Below, piece after piece: positions 37,498-46,673 of a stretch of DNA of 64,000 nucleotides (position 1 is the stretch's first letter; each line of letters begins with the position of its first letter). Source of the DNA: Rhodopseudomonas palustris (GTDB taxonomy: Bacteria > Pseudomonadota > Alphaproteobacteria > Rhizobiales > Xanthobacteraceae); contig NZ_CP041387.1 in NCBI RefSeq assembly GCF_007005445.1, positions 1,116,001 to 1,180,000 of the forward strand. Reading direction: 5' to 3'. The notes below the pieces were generated by a model, which saw nothing but the letters and a program-made list of their open reading frames with translations, ran no database searches and had not been told where the DNA came from. Both the position numbers and the translations under genes were made by a program.

Positions 37498-38013
37498 TCA
37501 GGTGGTTTCGCCGGTGACCGCGCCGAGATTGTTGTGCAGCCGGCGCAACAGATCGATCAGTATTTCCTGCTCGTCCGCACTCAGGCACGACATCAGCTTC
37601 CGTTCGCGCTCCAGCGCAGCGACGATCACCTTGTCATGGGTGGCGCGACCTTTGCCGGTAAGCGAGATCGAATGCGTGCGGGCGTCGTTCGGATCGACGC
37701 GGATGGTGATCAGCCCGCGCGACTGCATGTCGGACAGCGTGCGGCTGACTGGTCCCTTGTTGAAGCCGATCACCTGACAGATCCGCGCCGCCGAAATGCC
37801 CGGCTCGATCGCCAGCAGCGACATGATCCGCCATTCCGTGACGTTGACGCCGAAATTGCCCTGATAGAACGCCGTGGCACTGTTCGACAGCTTGTTGGCG
37901 ATGAAGGTGATGAACGCCGGAACGTAGCGCTCCAGATCGAGCGTGAGGCCTTCCGGCCTCGGCGCGGCCGCGGCAGATCGCCGGGATTTTGGCGGACGGG
38001 AAGCACCAGTCAT
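37498..38013 (-). CDS. MarR-family regulator, next to CYP199A
   Basis: A 171-residue MarR protein. The winged helix spans about residues 40-130: NVTEWRIMSLLAIEPGISAA, ARICQVIGFNKGPVSRTLSD, then MQSRGLITIRVDPNDARTHS. MarR proteins next to aromatic-acid genes usually repress them until an aromatic ligand binds. Divergent from the P450 gene, so it probably controls it. The ATG at 38013 leaves an inverted repeat in the intergenic gap; an in-frame ATG at 38046 would place that repeat inside the gene. Confidence 0.85.
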   Translation of the reverse strand: MTGASRPPKSRRSAAAAPRPEGLTLDLERYVPAFITFIANKLSNSATAFYQGNFGVNVTEWRIMSLLAIEPGISAARICQVIGFNKGPVSRTLSDMQSRGLITIRVDPNDARTHSISLTGKGRATHDKVIVAALERERKLMSCLSADEQEILIDLLRRLHNNLGAVTGETT

Positions 38014-38018
38014 AGGGA

Positions 38019-38045
38019 TGTCGGCAGCGAATGCATGCGCCGACA
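38019..38045. promoter_or_regulatory. Inverted repeat, candidate MarR operator
   Basis: Perfect 7-base arms TGTCGGC (38019-38025) and GCCGACA (38039-38045) with a 13-base spacer, located between marR and the divergent P450 gene. Placement suits repression of both promoters. Confidence 0.45.
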
Positions 38046-38092
38046 TAAGGACATGCCACGGCATTTCACAAGTGGCGATTGAGGAGGACAAC

Positions 38093-39331
38093 ATGACCAC
38101 GGCTCCCTCATCGGTGCCGGTTATCACGCCGTCCCAGCACGGCGCGGGTATTCCGCATCTAGGCATCGATCCATTCGCGCTGGACTACTTCGCCGATCCC
38201 TATCTGGAGCAGGGGACGCTGCGCGAGGCGGGCCCGGTGGTCTATCTCGACAAGTGGAACGTCTATGGCGTCGCCCGCTACGCCGAGGTCTATGCGGTGC
38301 TCAACGATCCGCTCACCTTCTGCTCCAGCCGCGGCGTGGGCTTGAGCGATTTCAAGAAGGAAAAGCCGTGGCGGCCGCCGAGCCTGATCCTCGAGGCCGA
38401 CCCGCCGGCGCATACCCGCACCCGCGCGGTGCTCAGCAAGGTGCTGTCGCCGGCGACGATGAAGCGGCTGCGCGACGGCTTCGCGGCGGCGGCGGACGCC
38501 AAGATCGATGAGCTGCTGGCGCGCGGCGGCAGCGTCGATGCGATCGCCGATCTTGCCGAAGCCTATCCGCTGTCGGTGTTTCCCGATGCGATGGGCTTGA
38601 AGCAGGAGGGGCGCGAGAATCTGCTGCCTTATGCGGGTCTTGTGTTCAACGCGTTCGGGCCGCCGAACGAACTGCGGCAGAACGCGATCGAACGCTCGGC
38701 GCCGCATCAAGCCTACGTGGCCGAGCAGTGCCAGCGGCCGAACCTCGCGCCCGGCGGTTTCGGCGCCTGTATCCACGCCTTCAGCGACACCGGCGAGATC
38801 ACGCCCGAGGAGGCCCCGCTGCTGGTGCGGTCGCTGCTCTCGGCGGGCCTCGACACGACCGTCAACGGCATTGCTGCGGCGGTGTACTGCCTGGCGCGTT
38901 TTCCCGACGAGTTCGCGCGGCTGCGCGCCGATCCGTCGCTGGCCCGCAACGCCTTCGAGGAAGCGGTGCGGTTCGAGAGCCCGGTGCAGACCTTCTTCCG
39001 CACCACCACGCGCGAGGTCGAACTCGCCGGAACCACGATCGGGGAGGGCGAGAAGGTGCTGATGTTCCTCGGCTCCGCCAACCGCGATCCGCGGCGCTGG
39101 GACGATCCGGACCGCTACGACATCACCCGCAAAACCTCGGGCCATGTCGGCTTCGGTTCGGGCGTGCACATGTGCGTCGGTCAGCTTGTCGCCCGGCTGG
39201 AGGGCGAGGTGGTGCTCGCCGCGCTGGCTCGGAAGGTTGCGGCGATCGAGATCGCCGGGCCTTTGAAGCGCCGCTTCAACAACACGCTGCGCGGGCTGGA
39301 AAGCCTGCCGATCCAACTGACGCCTGCCTGA
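38093..39331 (+). CDS. Cytochrome P450, CYP199A family (para-substituted benzoate oxidation)
   Basis: A 412-residue bacterial P450 highly similar to my memory of R. palustris CYP199A2/A4, which oxidise para-substituted benzoates (for example 4-methoxybenzoate demethylation). The heme-thiolate loop is GFGSGVHMCVGQ with Cys361; the I-helix acid-alcohol pair is AGLDTT (Asp254-Thr255); ExxR is EAVR near 290. The block KPWRPPSLIL carries the Arg and Ser known to bind the substrate carboxylate. RBS GAGGAGGACAAC precedes ATG 38093. Followed seven bases later by its ferredoxin. A ferredoxin reductase is not in this window. Confidence 0.95.
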   Translation: MTTAPSSVPVITPSQHGAGIPHLGIDPFALDYFADPYLEQGTLREAGPVVYLDKWNVYGVARYAEVYAVLNDPLTFCSSRGVGLSDFKKEKPWRPPSLILEADPPAHTRTRAVLSKVLSPATMKRLRDGFAAAADAKIDELLARGGSVDAIADLAEAYPLSVFPDAMGLKQEGRENLLPYAGLVFNAFGPPNELRQNAIERSAPHQAYVAEQCQRPNLAPGGFGACIHAFSDTGEITPEEAPLLVRSLLSAGLDTTVNGIAAAVYCLARFPDEFARLRADPSLARNAFEEAVRFESPVQTFFRTTTREVELAGTTIGEGEKVLMFLGSANRDPRRWDDPDRYDITRKTSGHVGFGSGVHMCVGQLVARLEGEVVLAALARKVAAIEIAGPLKRRFNNTLRGLESLPIQLTPA

Positions 39332-39340
39332 GGTCCCATG

Positions 39341-39661
39341 ATGCCGAGTATCACGTTCATTCTTCCCGATGGCGAACGCCGCACCACCGAGGCCGCGGTC
39401 GGCGACACTGCGATGTATGCCGCGCTCAGCCTCGGGCTCGACGGCGTCGTCGCCGAGTGCGGCGGCAATGCCGTGTGCGCGACCTGTCACGTCTATGTCG
39501 AGCACGGACTCGAGAAGCTGCCTGCAGTCGCCGGCGATGAGGACGATCTGCTCGACGGCACGGCCGCCGAGCGGCTGCCGAACAGCCGGCTGTCGTGCCA
39601 GATCAAGCTGTCGTCCGATCTCGACGGCCTGATCTTGCAGATTCCGGATCGTCAGGTCTGA
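39341..39661 (+). CDS. [2Fe-2S] ferredoxin, palustrisredoxin type
   Basis: A 106-residue vertebrate/putidaredoxin-type ferredoxin that donates electrons to the adjacent P450. Cluster cysteines are in CGGNAVCATC (C-x5-C-x2-C) near 39-48, and the fourth is in RLSCQIK near 85. It closely resembles palustrisredoxin (Pux), the physiological partner of CYP199A2. ATG at 39341 is seven bases from GAGG; an ATG one codon earlier is possible. The gene lies immediately after the P450 gene. Confidence 0.94.
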   Translation: MPSITFILPDGERRTTEAAVGDTAMYAALSLGLDGVVAECGGNAVCATCHVYVEHGLEKLPAVAGDEDDLLDGTAAERLPNSRLSCQIKLSSDLDGLILQIPDRQV

Positions 39662-39736
39662 GCAGCGCTACCGTAGGGGGCAACGACCCGCTGCGGCCCA
39701 CTCAACAAACAATCAAAACACCGAGGGAGAAACCAA

Positions 39737-40951
39737 ATGACACCAACCAAGGGCCTGCTCGGCCTTGCCGCCGCGTGCCTGTTGTGCGGCACTGCCAACG
39801 CCGAGATTTCCGGCAATATCGTGCGCGTCGGCGTGCTCAACGACATTTCCGGCATCTTCCAGGACACCAACGGCATGGGATCGGTGGAGGCGGCGCGGAT
39901 GGCCGCCGAGGATTTCGCTGGCGGCGGCAAGAACCTTAAGGTCGAGATCGTCTATGCCGATCACCAGAACAAGGCCGACGTCGGCAACGCCATCGCCCGC
40001 CGCTGGCTCGACAATGAGGGCGTCGACGCGATCGTCGACGTGCCGAATTCGGCGGTCGGGCTGTCGATCAACACGCTGCTGCGCGGCACCAAGATGACGT
40101 TCCTGGCGTCGTCGACGGCGAGCTCCGATCTCACCGGCAAGGCCTGCTCGCCCAACACCATCCAGTGGGTCAACGACACCTGGGCGACCGGCAACACCAC
40201 CGCCGCGGCGATGATGCAGCGAGGCGGCAAGGACTGGTACTTCATCACGGTGGACTATGCGCTCGGCAAGGGCATTGAAGCCGAAGCCGCCAAGTACATC
40301 GAGGCACATGGCGGCAAGGTGCTCGGCTCCGCCAAGCATCCGCTCGGCACGTCGGACTTCGCCTCGTTCCTGCTGCAGGCGCAATCTTCGAAGGCGGGCG
40401 TGATCGGCCTCGCCAATGCCGGCGGCGACACCATCAACAGCGTCAAGCAGGCGGCCGAATTCGGCATTCAGCAGAGCGGGCAGAAGCTGGTCGCGTTCCT
40501 ATTGTTCATCAACGATATCCACGGCATGGGCCTGAAGGTGGCGCAGGGCCTGCAACTGATGGAGGCGTTCTATTGGGACATGAACGACGACACGCGCGCC
40601 TTCGCCAAGCGGTTCGCGCAGCGGCCCGGCATGAACGGCAAGATGCCGAGCGGTAACCAGGCCGGCGTCTACGCCTCGACGCTGGCGTATCTCAACGCCG
40701 TCGCGGCTACCGGAAGCGATGACGCCAAGGACGTCGTGCCGCAGATGAAAAAGTTCAGCGGCAAGGACAAGCTGTTCGGAGACGTCACCATCCGGCAGGA
40801 CGGACGCGTCGTGCACCCGATGTATCTGTTCGAGGTGAAGAAGCCGGAGGAGTCGAAGTATCCTTACGACTACTATCGCCTGGTTTCGACCATCGCCGCC
40901 GACAAGGCGTTCCGCCCGATCGCGGAAGGCGGGTGTGAGCTGGTGAAGTAG
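39737..40951 (+). CDS. ABC-transporter substrate-binding protein (branched-chain/aromatic type)
   Basis: A 404-residue periplasmic binding protein of the Leu/Ile/Val-binding fold (Peripla_BP_6). Signal peptide MTPTKGLLGLAAACLLCGTA with cleavage near ANAE. The mature start VRVGVLNDISGIFQDTNGMG and the lobe motifs ADHQNKADVGNAIARRWLDN and LASSTASSDLTGKACSPNTI are typical of members that bind aromatic acids in R. palustris. Position after the CYP199A/ferredoxin pair suggests uptake of benzoate-type substrates. Permease and ATPase genes do not follow; the next genes are on the other strand. Confidence 0.9.
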   Translation: MTPTKGLLGLAAACLLCGTANAEISGNIVRVGVLNDISGIFQDTNGMGSVEAARMAAEDFAGGGKNLKVEIVYADHQNKADVGNAIARRWLDNEGVDAIVDVPNSAVGLSINTLLRGTKMTFLASSTASSDLTGKACSPNTIQWVNDTWATGNTTAAAMMQRGGKDWYFITVDYALGKGIEAEAAKYIEAHGGKVLGSAKHPLGTSDFASFLLQAQSSKAGVIGLANAGGDTINSVKQAAEFGIQQSGQKLVAFLLFINDIHGMGLKVAQGLQLMEAFYWDMNDDTRAFAKRFAQRPGMNGKMPSGNQAGVYASTLAYLNAVAATGSDDAKDVVPQMKKFSGKDKLFGDVTIRQDGRVVHPMYLFEVKKPEESKYPYDYYRLVSTIAADKAFRPIAEGGCELVK

Positions 40952-41010
40952 TCGGGGCTGTCAGGGAGCGGCAGCGTCTATGACCTGACCGCTGCAGCTC
41001 CGCTTCGCGC

Positions 41011-41136
41011 CGTCATCCCCGCGAAAGCGGGGATCTAGTATTCCAGAGCGGTTGCGTTCGGCTTGTTCGACGAGCACGGGACGAATACAGCAGCGCTCTG
41101 CGATACTGGGTCGCCCGGACGAGCCGGGCGATGACG
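41011..41136. repeat. Dispersed intergenic repeat with nested hairpins
   Basis: Outer arms CGTCATC (41011-41017) and GATGACG (41130-41136) enclose two strong hairpins: CCCCGC-gaaa-GCGGGG at 41017-41032 and CGCCCGG-acgag-CCGGGCG near 41112-41130. This is a third repeat family in the window and sits between converging genes, where it may also act as a transcription barrier. Confidence 0.65.
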
Positions 41137-41162
41137 CTTGGGGGCGGGGATGAGTTGAGGCT

Positions 41163-41369
41163 CTAACGAGGCTCGGCCCGCTTCGGGCCGATCTGCCAAT
41201 ACACGACTGCCACCGCAACGGGCAGTGCGAGCGCGATCCAGGAGATCCAATCCCACAGCCCGTCGCCGAGCAACGCTGTCGTCAGCCCGAGGGCGGTGAT
41301 GACGCCGATCGCGAGCGGGGCGGCGAAGATCTGCGCGGTGGTGTGCGAGGCTCTGCGGGGCGTGGTCAT
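41163..41369 (-). CDS. Small two-helix membrane protein of siderophore operon
   Basis: A 68-residue protein with two transmembrane helices (about 15-34 and 40-60), starting MTTPRRASHTTAQIFAAPLA. Such short proteins close PepSY/TonB-receptor operons. The start overlaps the PepSY gene end by four bases, so translation is coupled. Function unknown. Confidence 0.7.
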   Translation of the reverse strand: MTTPRRASHTTAQIFAAPLAIGVITALGLTTALLGDGLWDWISWIALALPVAVAVVYWQIGPKRAEPR

Positions 41370-42511
41370 GCCGGCCTCGCATCGGATGGCGCCGCGGTGC
41401 GGCTGCGGACGCTGCCGCCGAAGCGCTGTTTAGCGACCCAGAGATAAAGTCCGGTGATCAGCACGACGATGCAGACGAGGTCGAGCAGCGCCCAGACGAT
41501 CTTCAGCGGCAGGCCGCCATAGTCGCCGAAATGCAGCGGCCGCGACATCTGCAGCGTTTGCAGGTACCACGGCATCTGCGGCACCAGAACCGGCACGCTC
41601 TGGTCGACGTCGACCAGCGTCGGCGTGTTCAGCAGTGCCGTCAGAGCGGTGTTTCCCTTCATCCACACCACCAGATGCCGCGGGCTGCCGAAGTTTTCCG
41701 CGGTCGGCATCGTGATCGAGGTCAGCCGGCCGTCAGGGAGCGCGGCGCGGACCCGGGCGATGGCTTGATCGAGCGACGACGGCTGCGCAACCGGCGCGCC
41801 GCGATGCGCGGCCAGCAAAGGCGGCAGCTCCTGGCTGCGCCAGTAATCGTACATCGGCATCGCCAGCGTATTGATCACACCGGTGGCGCCGACGACGAAC
41901 AGCCAGACAGTGGTGACAATGCCGAACAGATTGTGCAGGTCGAGCCATTTCAGCCGCCGCGACCGCTGACGGACGGTGCCGAATTCGACCCGCCGCATGA
42001 ACGGCGCATAGACCACGACGCCGGAGACGATCGAGGCCACCAGCAACAGGCCCATCGCGCCGAGGAACAGTTCGCCGGGCAGGTCCAGCAACAGGTTCTT
42101 GTGCAGCAGCAGGATGATGTCCATCACGCCGCGCTGCGGCTTCTCTTCGCCGAGCACCGCCTTGGTGTGGGCATCCATCACCAGGCGATAGAACTGGCCG
42201 CGCATCGGCTTCGGCGTCGGCGACAGCGTGACCACGACCACGCCCGGCTGTTCGTCGCGCCAGTTGACGAACAGCACATGGCTGCCAGGGCGGGAGTCCT
42301 GAGCTGCGCGAACAATGTCGTCGACAGGCGCGGCCGGCTCCGCGTGCATCAGTTTCGGCGGGACGAAGTGCTCGTCGGTCAGTTCGCCGATCTCCTCATG
42401 GAAGATCAGCGGCAGGCCGGTGAGGCACAACAGCAGCATGAACACCATGCAGATCAGCGAGGTCCAGGTGTGGACCTTGCTCCAGATCCGAAGGGCGCGC
42501 GTCCCGGTCAC
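41366..42511 (-). CDS. PepSY-associated transmembrane protein (siderophore operon)
   Basis: A 381-residue inner-membrane protein. The N-terminal helix with RIWSKVHTWTSLICMVFMLL has the conserved His of the PepSY_TM family. PepSY-like domain about 60-140; further helices at about 145-175 and 200-225 (HNLFGIVTTVWLFVVGATGV, again with His), and a last helix near 345-370. Likely takes part in ferric-siderophore reduction. GTG start at 42511 overlaps the receptor stop (GTGA), so it is translated right after the receptor. Confidence 0.85.
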   Translation of the reverse strand: MTGTRALRIWSKVHTWTSLICMVFMLLLCLTGLPLIFHEEIGELTDEHFVPPKLMHAEPAAPVDDIVRAAQDSRPGSHVLFVNWRDEQPGVVVVTLSPTPKPMRGQFYRLVMDAHTKAVLGEEKPQRGVMDIILLLHKNLLLDLPGELFLGAMGLLLVASIVSGVVVYAPFMRRVEFGTVRQRSRRLKWLDLHNLFGIVTTVWLFVVGATGVINTLAMPMYDYWRSQELPPLLAAHRGAPVAQPSSLDQAIARVRAALPDGRLTSITMPTAENFGSPRHLVVWMKGNTALTALLNTPTLVDVDQSVPVLVPQMPWYLQTLQMSRPLHFGDYGGLPLKIVWALLDLVCIVVLITGLYLWVAKQRFGGSVRSRTAAPSDARPA

Positions 42512-44820
42512 CAGCGATAGCTCGCGGTCGCGGTGATCACCCGCGGGGTGATGTACTGGCAGCCGCCGGTCACCGTGCACTGCGCATGGTCGTCGTTGCC
42601 GATGTTCTTGACGTTGAGCGCCAGATTGATGCCCTTCGGCTGGCGATAATGCAGCCCGGCGTCGAACACGGTGTAGGCGTCGTTGGTCAGCGTGTTGAGG
42701 ATGTCCATGTAGGACTCGCCGACATAGCGGAAGCCGGCGCCGAAGCCCCAGCCGGCCAGCGGCCCGCTCTGCAGGGTGTAGTCGACGAACGCCGACGCCA
42801 TATGGCGGGGGATCAGCACCGGCACCTTGCCGATGTCGCCATTGTTGCTTTCGGTGTTCTTCAGGTTCTGCAGCGTATAGGTCGCCAGCAGGTTCAGGCC
42901 GGGCAGCGGCTTGGCGAGCAGTTCGAGTTCGAAACCGCGCGATTTCACCTGGCCGGTCTGGATGCTGTAGTTGAGGTGCAGCGGGTCGGCGGTCAGCACG
43001 TTGTCCTGGGTCAGGTCGAACACCGCCGCGGTGAACAGAAGATCGCGGTTCGGCTGGAACTTGACGCCGCCTTCGTACTGCTTGCCCTTGGTCGGCTTGA
43101 AGGCGTTGGAGCTGAAATCGATGCCGGCGGTCGGCAGGAACGATTCGGAATAGCTGACATAGGGCGCAATGCCGTTGTCGAACACGTAGGTGAGGCCGGC
43201 GCGCTTGGTGAACGCGGTGTCGTCGTTCGGCTGCGGCACGCCGTTGAGGCGGTTGATGGTGGTCTGCTGGGCGGCATCGTAGCGGCCGCCGAGCGTCAGG
43301 ATCCAGTTCTGCAGCTTGATCTGGTCCTGCAGATAGATGCCGGCCTGGTTCAGATTCTGCTTGTAGCTCTGCAGCAGCGTCGTCGGAATCGCGATCTGCT
43401 GGCCGTATACCGGGTTGATCCGGCTCAGCGACGGTGCGGTGCCGCCGAACTGGTCGCCGCTCAGTTCGAACGCCTGATAATCGGTGCCGATCAGCACCGT
43501 GTGCTGCAGCGCGCCGGTCGAGGCCTTGGCGATGACGTGGTTGTCGATGTTGAAGCTGTCGGTGGTCTCCAGCACCTTGCGTGAGACCCGCGGAAATACG
43601 GTCTGGGTGTCGAGCGGGGTGCCGGCGAAGGTGATGTAGCGATATTCCAGGTCGACATGGCCGTAGCGTGCCCGCGACCGCACGATCAGATCGTCGCTGA
43701 AGCGGTGTTCGAATTGGTAGCCGATCCGATATTGGGTTTGGTCGAAGGTGTTGTACGACGGATCGCCGAGAAACAGCGGCAGCGCCTTGACGTCGACGAT
43801 CTTGCCGCCGCGCACGACGCCGACCGACACCGGAAAGGCGTTGCCGAACACGTCGTGCTGGAAGTCGCTGAGAATCGTCAGCGTGGTGTCGCCCGTCGGC
43901 CGCCAGGTCACCGCCGGCGCGATATAGGCGCGGTCGTCCTTGACCTTGTCGGAGAACTTGGCGACCTGCGCGTCGGAATCGCGCAGCACGCCGGTCAGGC
44001 GATAGAGCAAGGTCTTGTCCTTGTCGATCGGGCCGCCGACGTCGAACGCGCCCTGCAGCCGGTCGGCACTGCCGACCAGACCGACCACCTCGCCGAACGC
44101 CTGGTCGGTCGGACGCTTGCTGATCAGGTCGATCAGACCGCCGGGCGGGCTCTGGCCGTACATCACCGAGCTCGGCCCCTTGACGACGTCGATGCGCTGC
44201 ACGCCGTAGGGTTCGTTGCGGAACACCGAGAAATACGCCGAGCCGTTGGCGGTGTCGCGCAGGCCGTCACGGAAATTGGAGAAGCCGTTGGTCTCGAAGC
44301 CGCGGATACGGGCCTGATCATAGCGCGGATCGGCGCCGCCGGTCTGCACGGCCACGCCGGCTGTGTATTGCAGCGCCTGCGCGATGGTGTCGACGCCGCG
44401 GGCATCGAGATTGTCGCGGCTGACCACGGAGACCGACTGCGGCGTCTCGATCAGCTTGGTGTCGGTCTTGGTGCCGCTGGCGCTGACGCTCGGCACGAAG
44501 CCGGGCACCGGATCGGTGCCGCGTTCGAAGACGATGCGCTGCGCCTGCACCGGCAGCGGCACTTGTACGACGCGCTGCGCGGAGCGGCGTGAGCGGCCCG
44601 CCGCAGAGCGGCTCCGGTCGCGTGCGGGCTGGGCCTGACGCCGGCTCGCCTCGGGCGCGGCGACTTCGACGGCGGGCAGCTCGGTCGCTTGCGGTTTTGA
44701 GGCTTGCGCGGCGGCCTGCGCCGAAGGCCATACCAGTGGAGCGATCAGCGCGCTGGTCAGCCACAGCGCGTTGACCACGGATCTTTTGCCGGCATTCTCG
44801 CCAGCGTTGACGAACTTCAT
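42508..44820 (-). CDS. TonB-dependent siderophore receptor (FhuA/FoxA type), intact
   Basis: A 770-residue outer-membrane receptor. Signal peptide (about 1-40, SALIAPLVWPSAQAAAQA) and a secretin/linker-like region rich in Arg/Ala precede the plug domain, which has TKLIETPQSVSVVSRDNLDA, IRGFETNGFSNFRDGLRDT and VQRIDVVKGPSSVMYGQSPP. The 22-strand-type barrel ends ITATASYRW with the terminal aromatic residue. ATG 44820 follows a GTG one codon earlier, with GGGGGGTGAG upstream. Unlike the receptor at 10-12.4 kb this one is unbroken. Followed by PepSY and a small membrane protein. Confidence 0.93.
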   Translation of the reverse strand: MKFVNAGENAGKRSVVNALWLTSALIAPLVWPSAQAAAQASKPQATELPAVEVAAPEASRRQAQPARDRSRSAAGRSRRSAQRVVQVPLPVQAQRIVFERGTDPVPGFVPSVSASGTKTDTKLIETPQSVSVVSRDNLDARGVDTIAQALQYTAGVAVQTGGADPRYDQARIRGFETNGFSNFRDGLRDTANGSAYFSVFRNEPYGVQRIDVVKGPSSVMYGQSPPGGLIDLISKRPTDQAFGEVVGLVGSADRLQGAFDVGGPIDKDKTLLYRLTGVLRDSDAQVAKFSDKVKDDRAYIAPAVTWRPTGDTTLTILSDFQHDVFGNAFPVSVGVVRGGKIVDVKALPLFLGDPSYNTFDQTQYRIGYQFEHRFSDDLIVRSRARYGHVDLEYRYITFAGTPLDTQTVFPRVSRKVLETTDSFNIDNHVIAKASTGALQHTVLIGTDYQAFELSGDQFGGTAPSLSRINPVYGQQIAIPTTLLQSYKQNLNQAGIYLQDQIKLQNWILTLGGRYDAAQQTTINRLNGVPQPNDDTAFTKRAGLTYVFDNGIAPYVSYSESFLPTAGIDFSSNAFKPTKGKQYEGGVKFQPNRDLLFTAAVFDLTQDNVLTADPLHLNYSIQTGQVKSRGFELELLAKPLPGLNLLATYTLQNLKNTESNNGDIGKVPVLIPRHMASAFVDYTLQSGPLAGWGFGAGFRYVGESYMDILNTLTNDAYTVFDAGLHYRQPKGINLALNVKNIGNDDHAQCTVTGGCQYITPRVITATASYRW

Positions 44821-45465
44821 CACTCACCCCCCAGGTCGAGCGCGGGGAGTAATCGAATGCCGCTACGTGTAGCAACGCTTTTGCGAAAGCTTAGCGCGAA
44901 GTCAGTTTGGAATCGGTCGAAGATCGACGAGGCGGCCACGCCACCGCAGTCGGGAGGGCACAGCATCACCTTGATTTCATTGAGTTGATCGGCGCGCTGC
45001 CATCGCCAAGCGATGGTGTCGCCTTTCTTTGAATCGTTCAAAATTTGGGCTCATCCGATCGAACAGCGGTGATCGGCGGCTCGGGATCAGGCTGGCGCAA
45101 GAGAGCGCGGCGCCGACGGCGGCACGGCGCATTCGTCCGGGCATCTCTCCTGTGTCATGTCCGCAGTCGGTGACGGCCAGACGGTCGAGGAGACCCAGCC
45201 GAACGAACGCGCTCGGGACGATGATCAATATCGCCGTCCTCTCCTGGTGTAGCTCTGACGTTGCTTGCACCACTCGACGGTCGCCGGCGCGGCGTCGATC
45301 AGCTCCGAGAAGCGGTTACTTTACAGTGCGATTGGCCGGTGCTAGCCTTCAACCTAAAGTCGTATTTGACTGCTTGATTGATAGTTAGATGGGTGGCGCA
45401 AACGTGATGCGTCGTATCGGGAATTGAACTGACAGGTCGTCCAGCCGTTTTGCGAGGGCAAGGGA
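44821..45465. promoter_or_regulatory. Long intergenic region upstream of the receptor and patatin genes
   Basis: 645 bases, lower GC than neighbours, no convincing gene. It contains the palindrome GCTACGTGTAGC at 44862-44873 close to the receptor start, a hairpin GCTTT-tgcg-AAAGC at about 44878, and a terminator-like CCATCGC-caa-GCGATGG (45000-45016) followed by CCTTTCTTT. A short minus-strand frame around 45100-45250 faintly resembles a LuxR-type receiver start but is too degenerate to call. Iron-dependent promoter elements are expected near 44830-44950. Confidence 0.4.
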
Positions 45466-46604
45466 ATGACCGATTCTCCCGTGGGACGTGTTCCGACCGA
45501 GATTGTCGCTCCGAAACTCGAGGACGGCATTGCGCTTTGCCTGTCGGGCGGCGGCTACCGCGCGATGGTGTTTCATGTCGGGGTACTGTGGCGGCTGCAC
45601 GAAACCGGCATCCTGAAAACGGTCAGACGTATCTCCAGCGTATCGGGCGGTTCGATTGCCGCCGGCCTGCTGGCATTGAAATGGCCGACATTGAGTTTCG
45701 CGGCGGGAAGCAGCACGACGGAGTTCGTGCGCGAGGTGGTGGCGCCGCTGCGCGCCTTCGCCGGTGAAACCATCGATGCCGGATCGATCCTGTGGGGCAT
45801 TGCGTTGCCGGGCGTATCGATCGGCGACGAGATCGCCAAGGCTTATGATCGCGGGCTGTTTCAAGGCGCCACGCTGCAGGATCTGCCGGACGAGCCGCGC
45901 TTCGTCATCAATGCCACCAATGTACAGTCGGGCGTGCTGTGGCGGTTCTCGAAGCGCTATATGCGCGACTACCGAGTGGGCGAGGTGCTGAATCCGACAG
46001 TGACGTTGGCGCAGGCGGTGACGGCGTCGTCGGCATTTCCGCCGGTGCTGTCGCCGTTCCAGCTACGGCTCGACCCGACCAAATTCACGCCGAATTCCGG
46101 CGACGATCTACAGCGCGAGCCGTTCACCAGCCGGGTGTTTCTCACTGATGGCGGGGTCTACGACAATCTCGGGCTCGAGACGGCGTGGAAGCGCTACACG
46201 ACCGTGCTGGTCAGCGATGCCGGCGGCCAAGTCGCTGCCGAGGAAGAGCCGGCGACCGATTGGGCGCAGCACTCCATCGCGTGCTCAATCTGGTCGACAA
46301 TCAGGTCCGGTCGCTGCGCAAGCGGCAACTGATCGACTCGTTCAAATCGCATGTGCGCCGTGGCGCCTATTGGGGCATCCGCACCGACATCACCGACTAT
46401 CAGCTCTCCGACGCGCTGCCGTGCCCGCACATCCGCACCATGCAACTCGCCGAGATCGCTACCCGGCTGAAGCGGCTCGACGACGTCACCCAGGATCGGC
46501 TGATCAATTGGGGATATGCGGTGTGCGACGCGGCTCTGCGCAAACACGTGGATGCGGAGCTGACGCCGCCGAAGCAGTTTCCGTATCCGCAATCGGGAGT
46601 GTGA
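45466..46604 (+). pseudogene. Patatin-like phospholipase, frameshifted
   Basis: If repaired, a protein of about 380 residues. The oxyanion-hole glycine loop LCLSGGGYRAMVFHVGVLW is near residue 25, the nucleophile serine in SSVSGGSIAAG near 60, and the catalytic Asp in FLTDGGVYDNLGLE near 228. The family frame ends at 46332, but from about 46275 the neighbouring frame continues the protein (HRVLNLVDNQVRSLRKRQL to FPYPQSGV, stop 46604). Adding one C to the CC at 46274-46275 restores a single frame. All three catalytic motifs lie before the break, so a truncated but active enzyme is possible. No signal peptide. First gene of a three-gene set with the protease and MBL genes. Confidence 0.85.
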
Positions 46605-46673
46605 ATCCGAAACAGCAGCGCCTGCCCCGTTTCGACGGATAGGCTCAGGCGGGGCGTCGGCGGAGGAGAGCCA

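Noticed and set aside
37408..38082. Plus-strand frame antisense to marR with a perfect ribosome-binding site
   Set aside because: The codons after the first dozen are the shadow of marR and show no protein-like pattern; reported as a relic start, not as a gene.
44977..45388. Short frames in the receptor upstream region, one slightly like a response-regulator start
   Set aside because: Too short and degenerate, with no conserved phospho-acceptor Asp and no ribosome-binding site.
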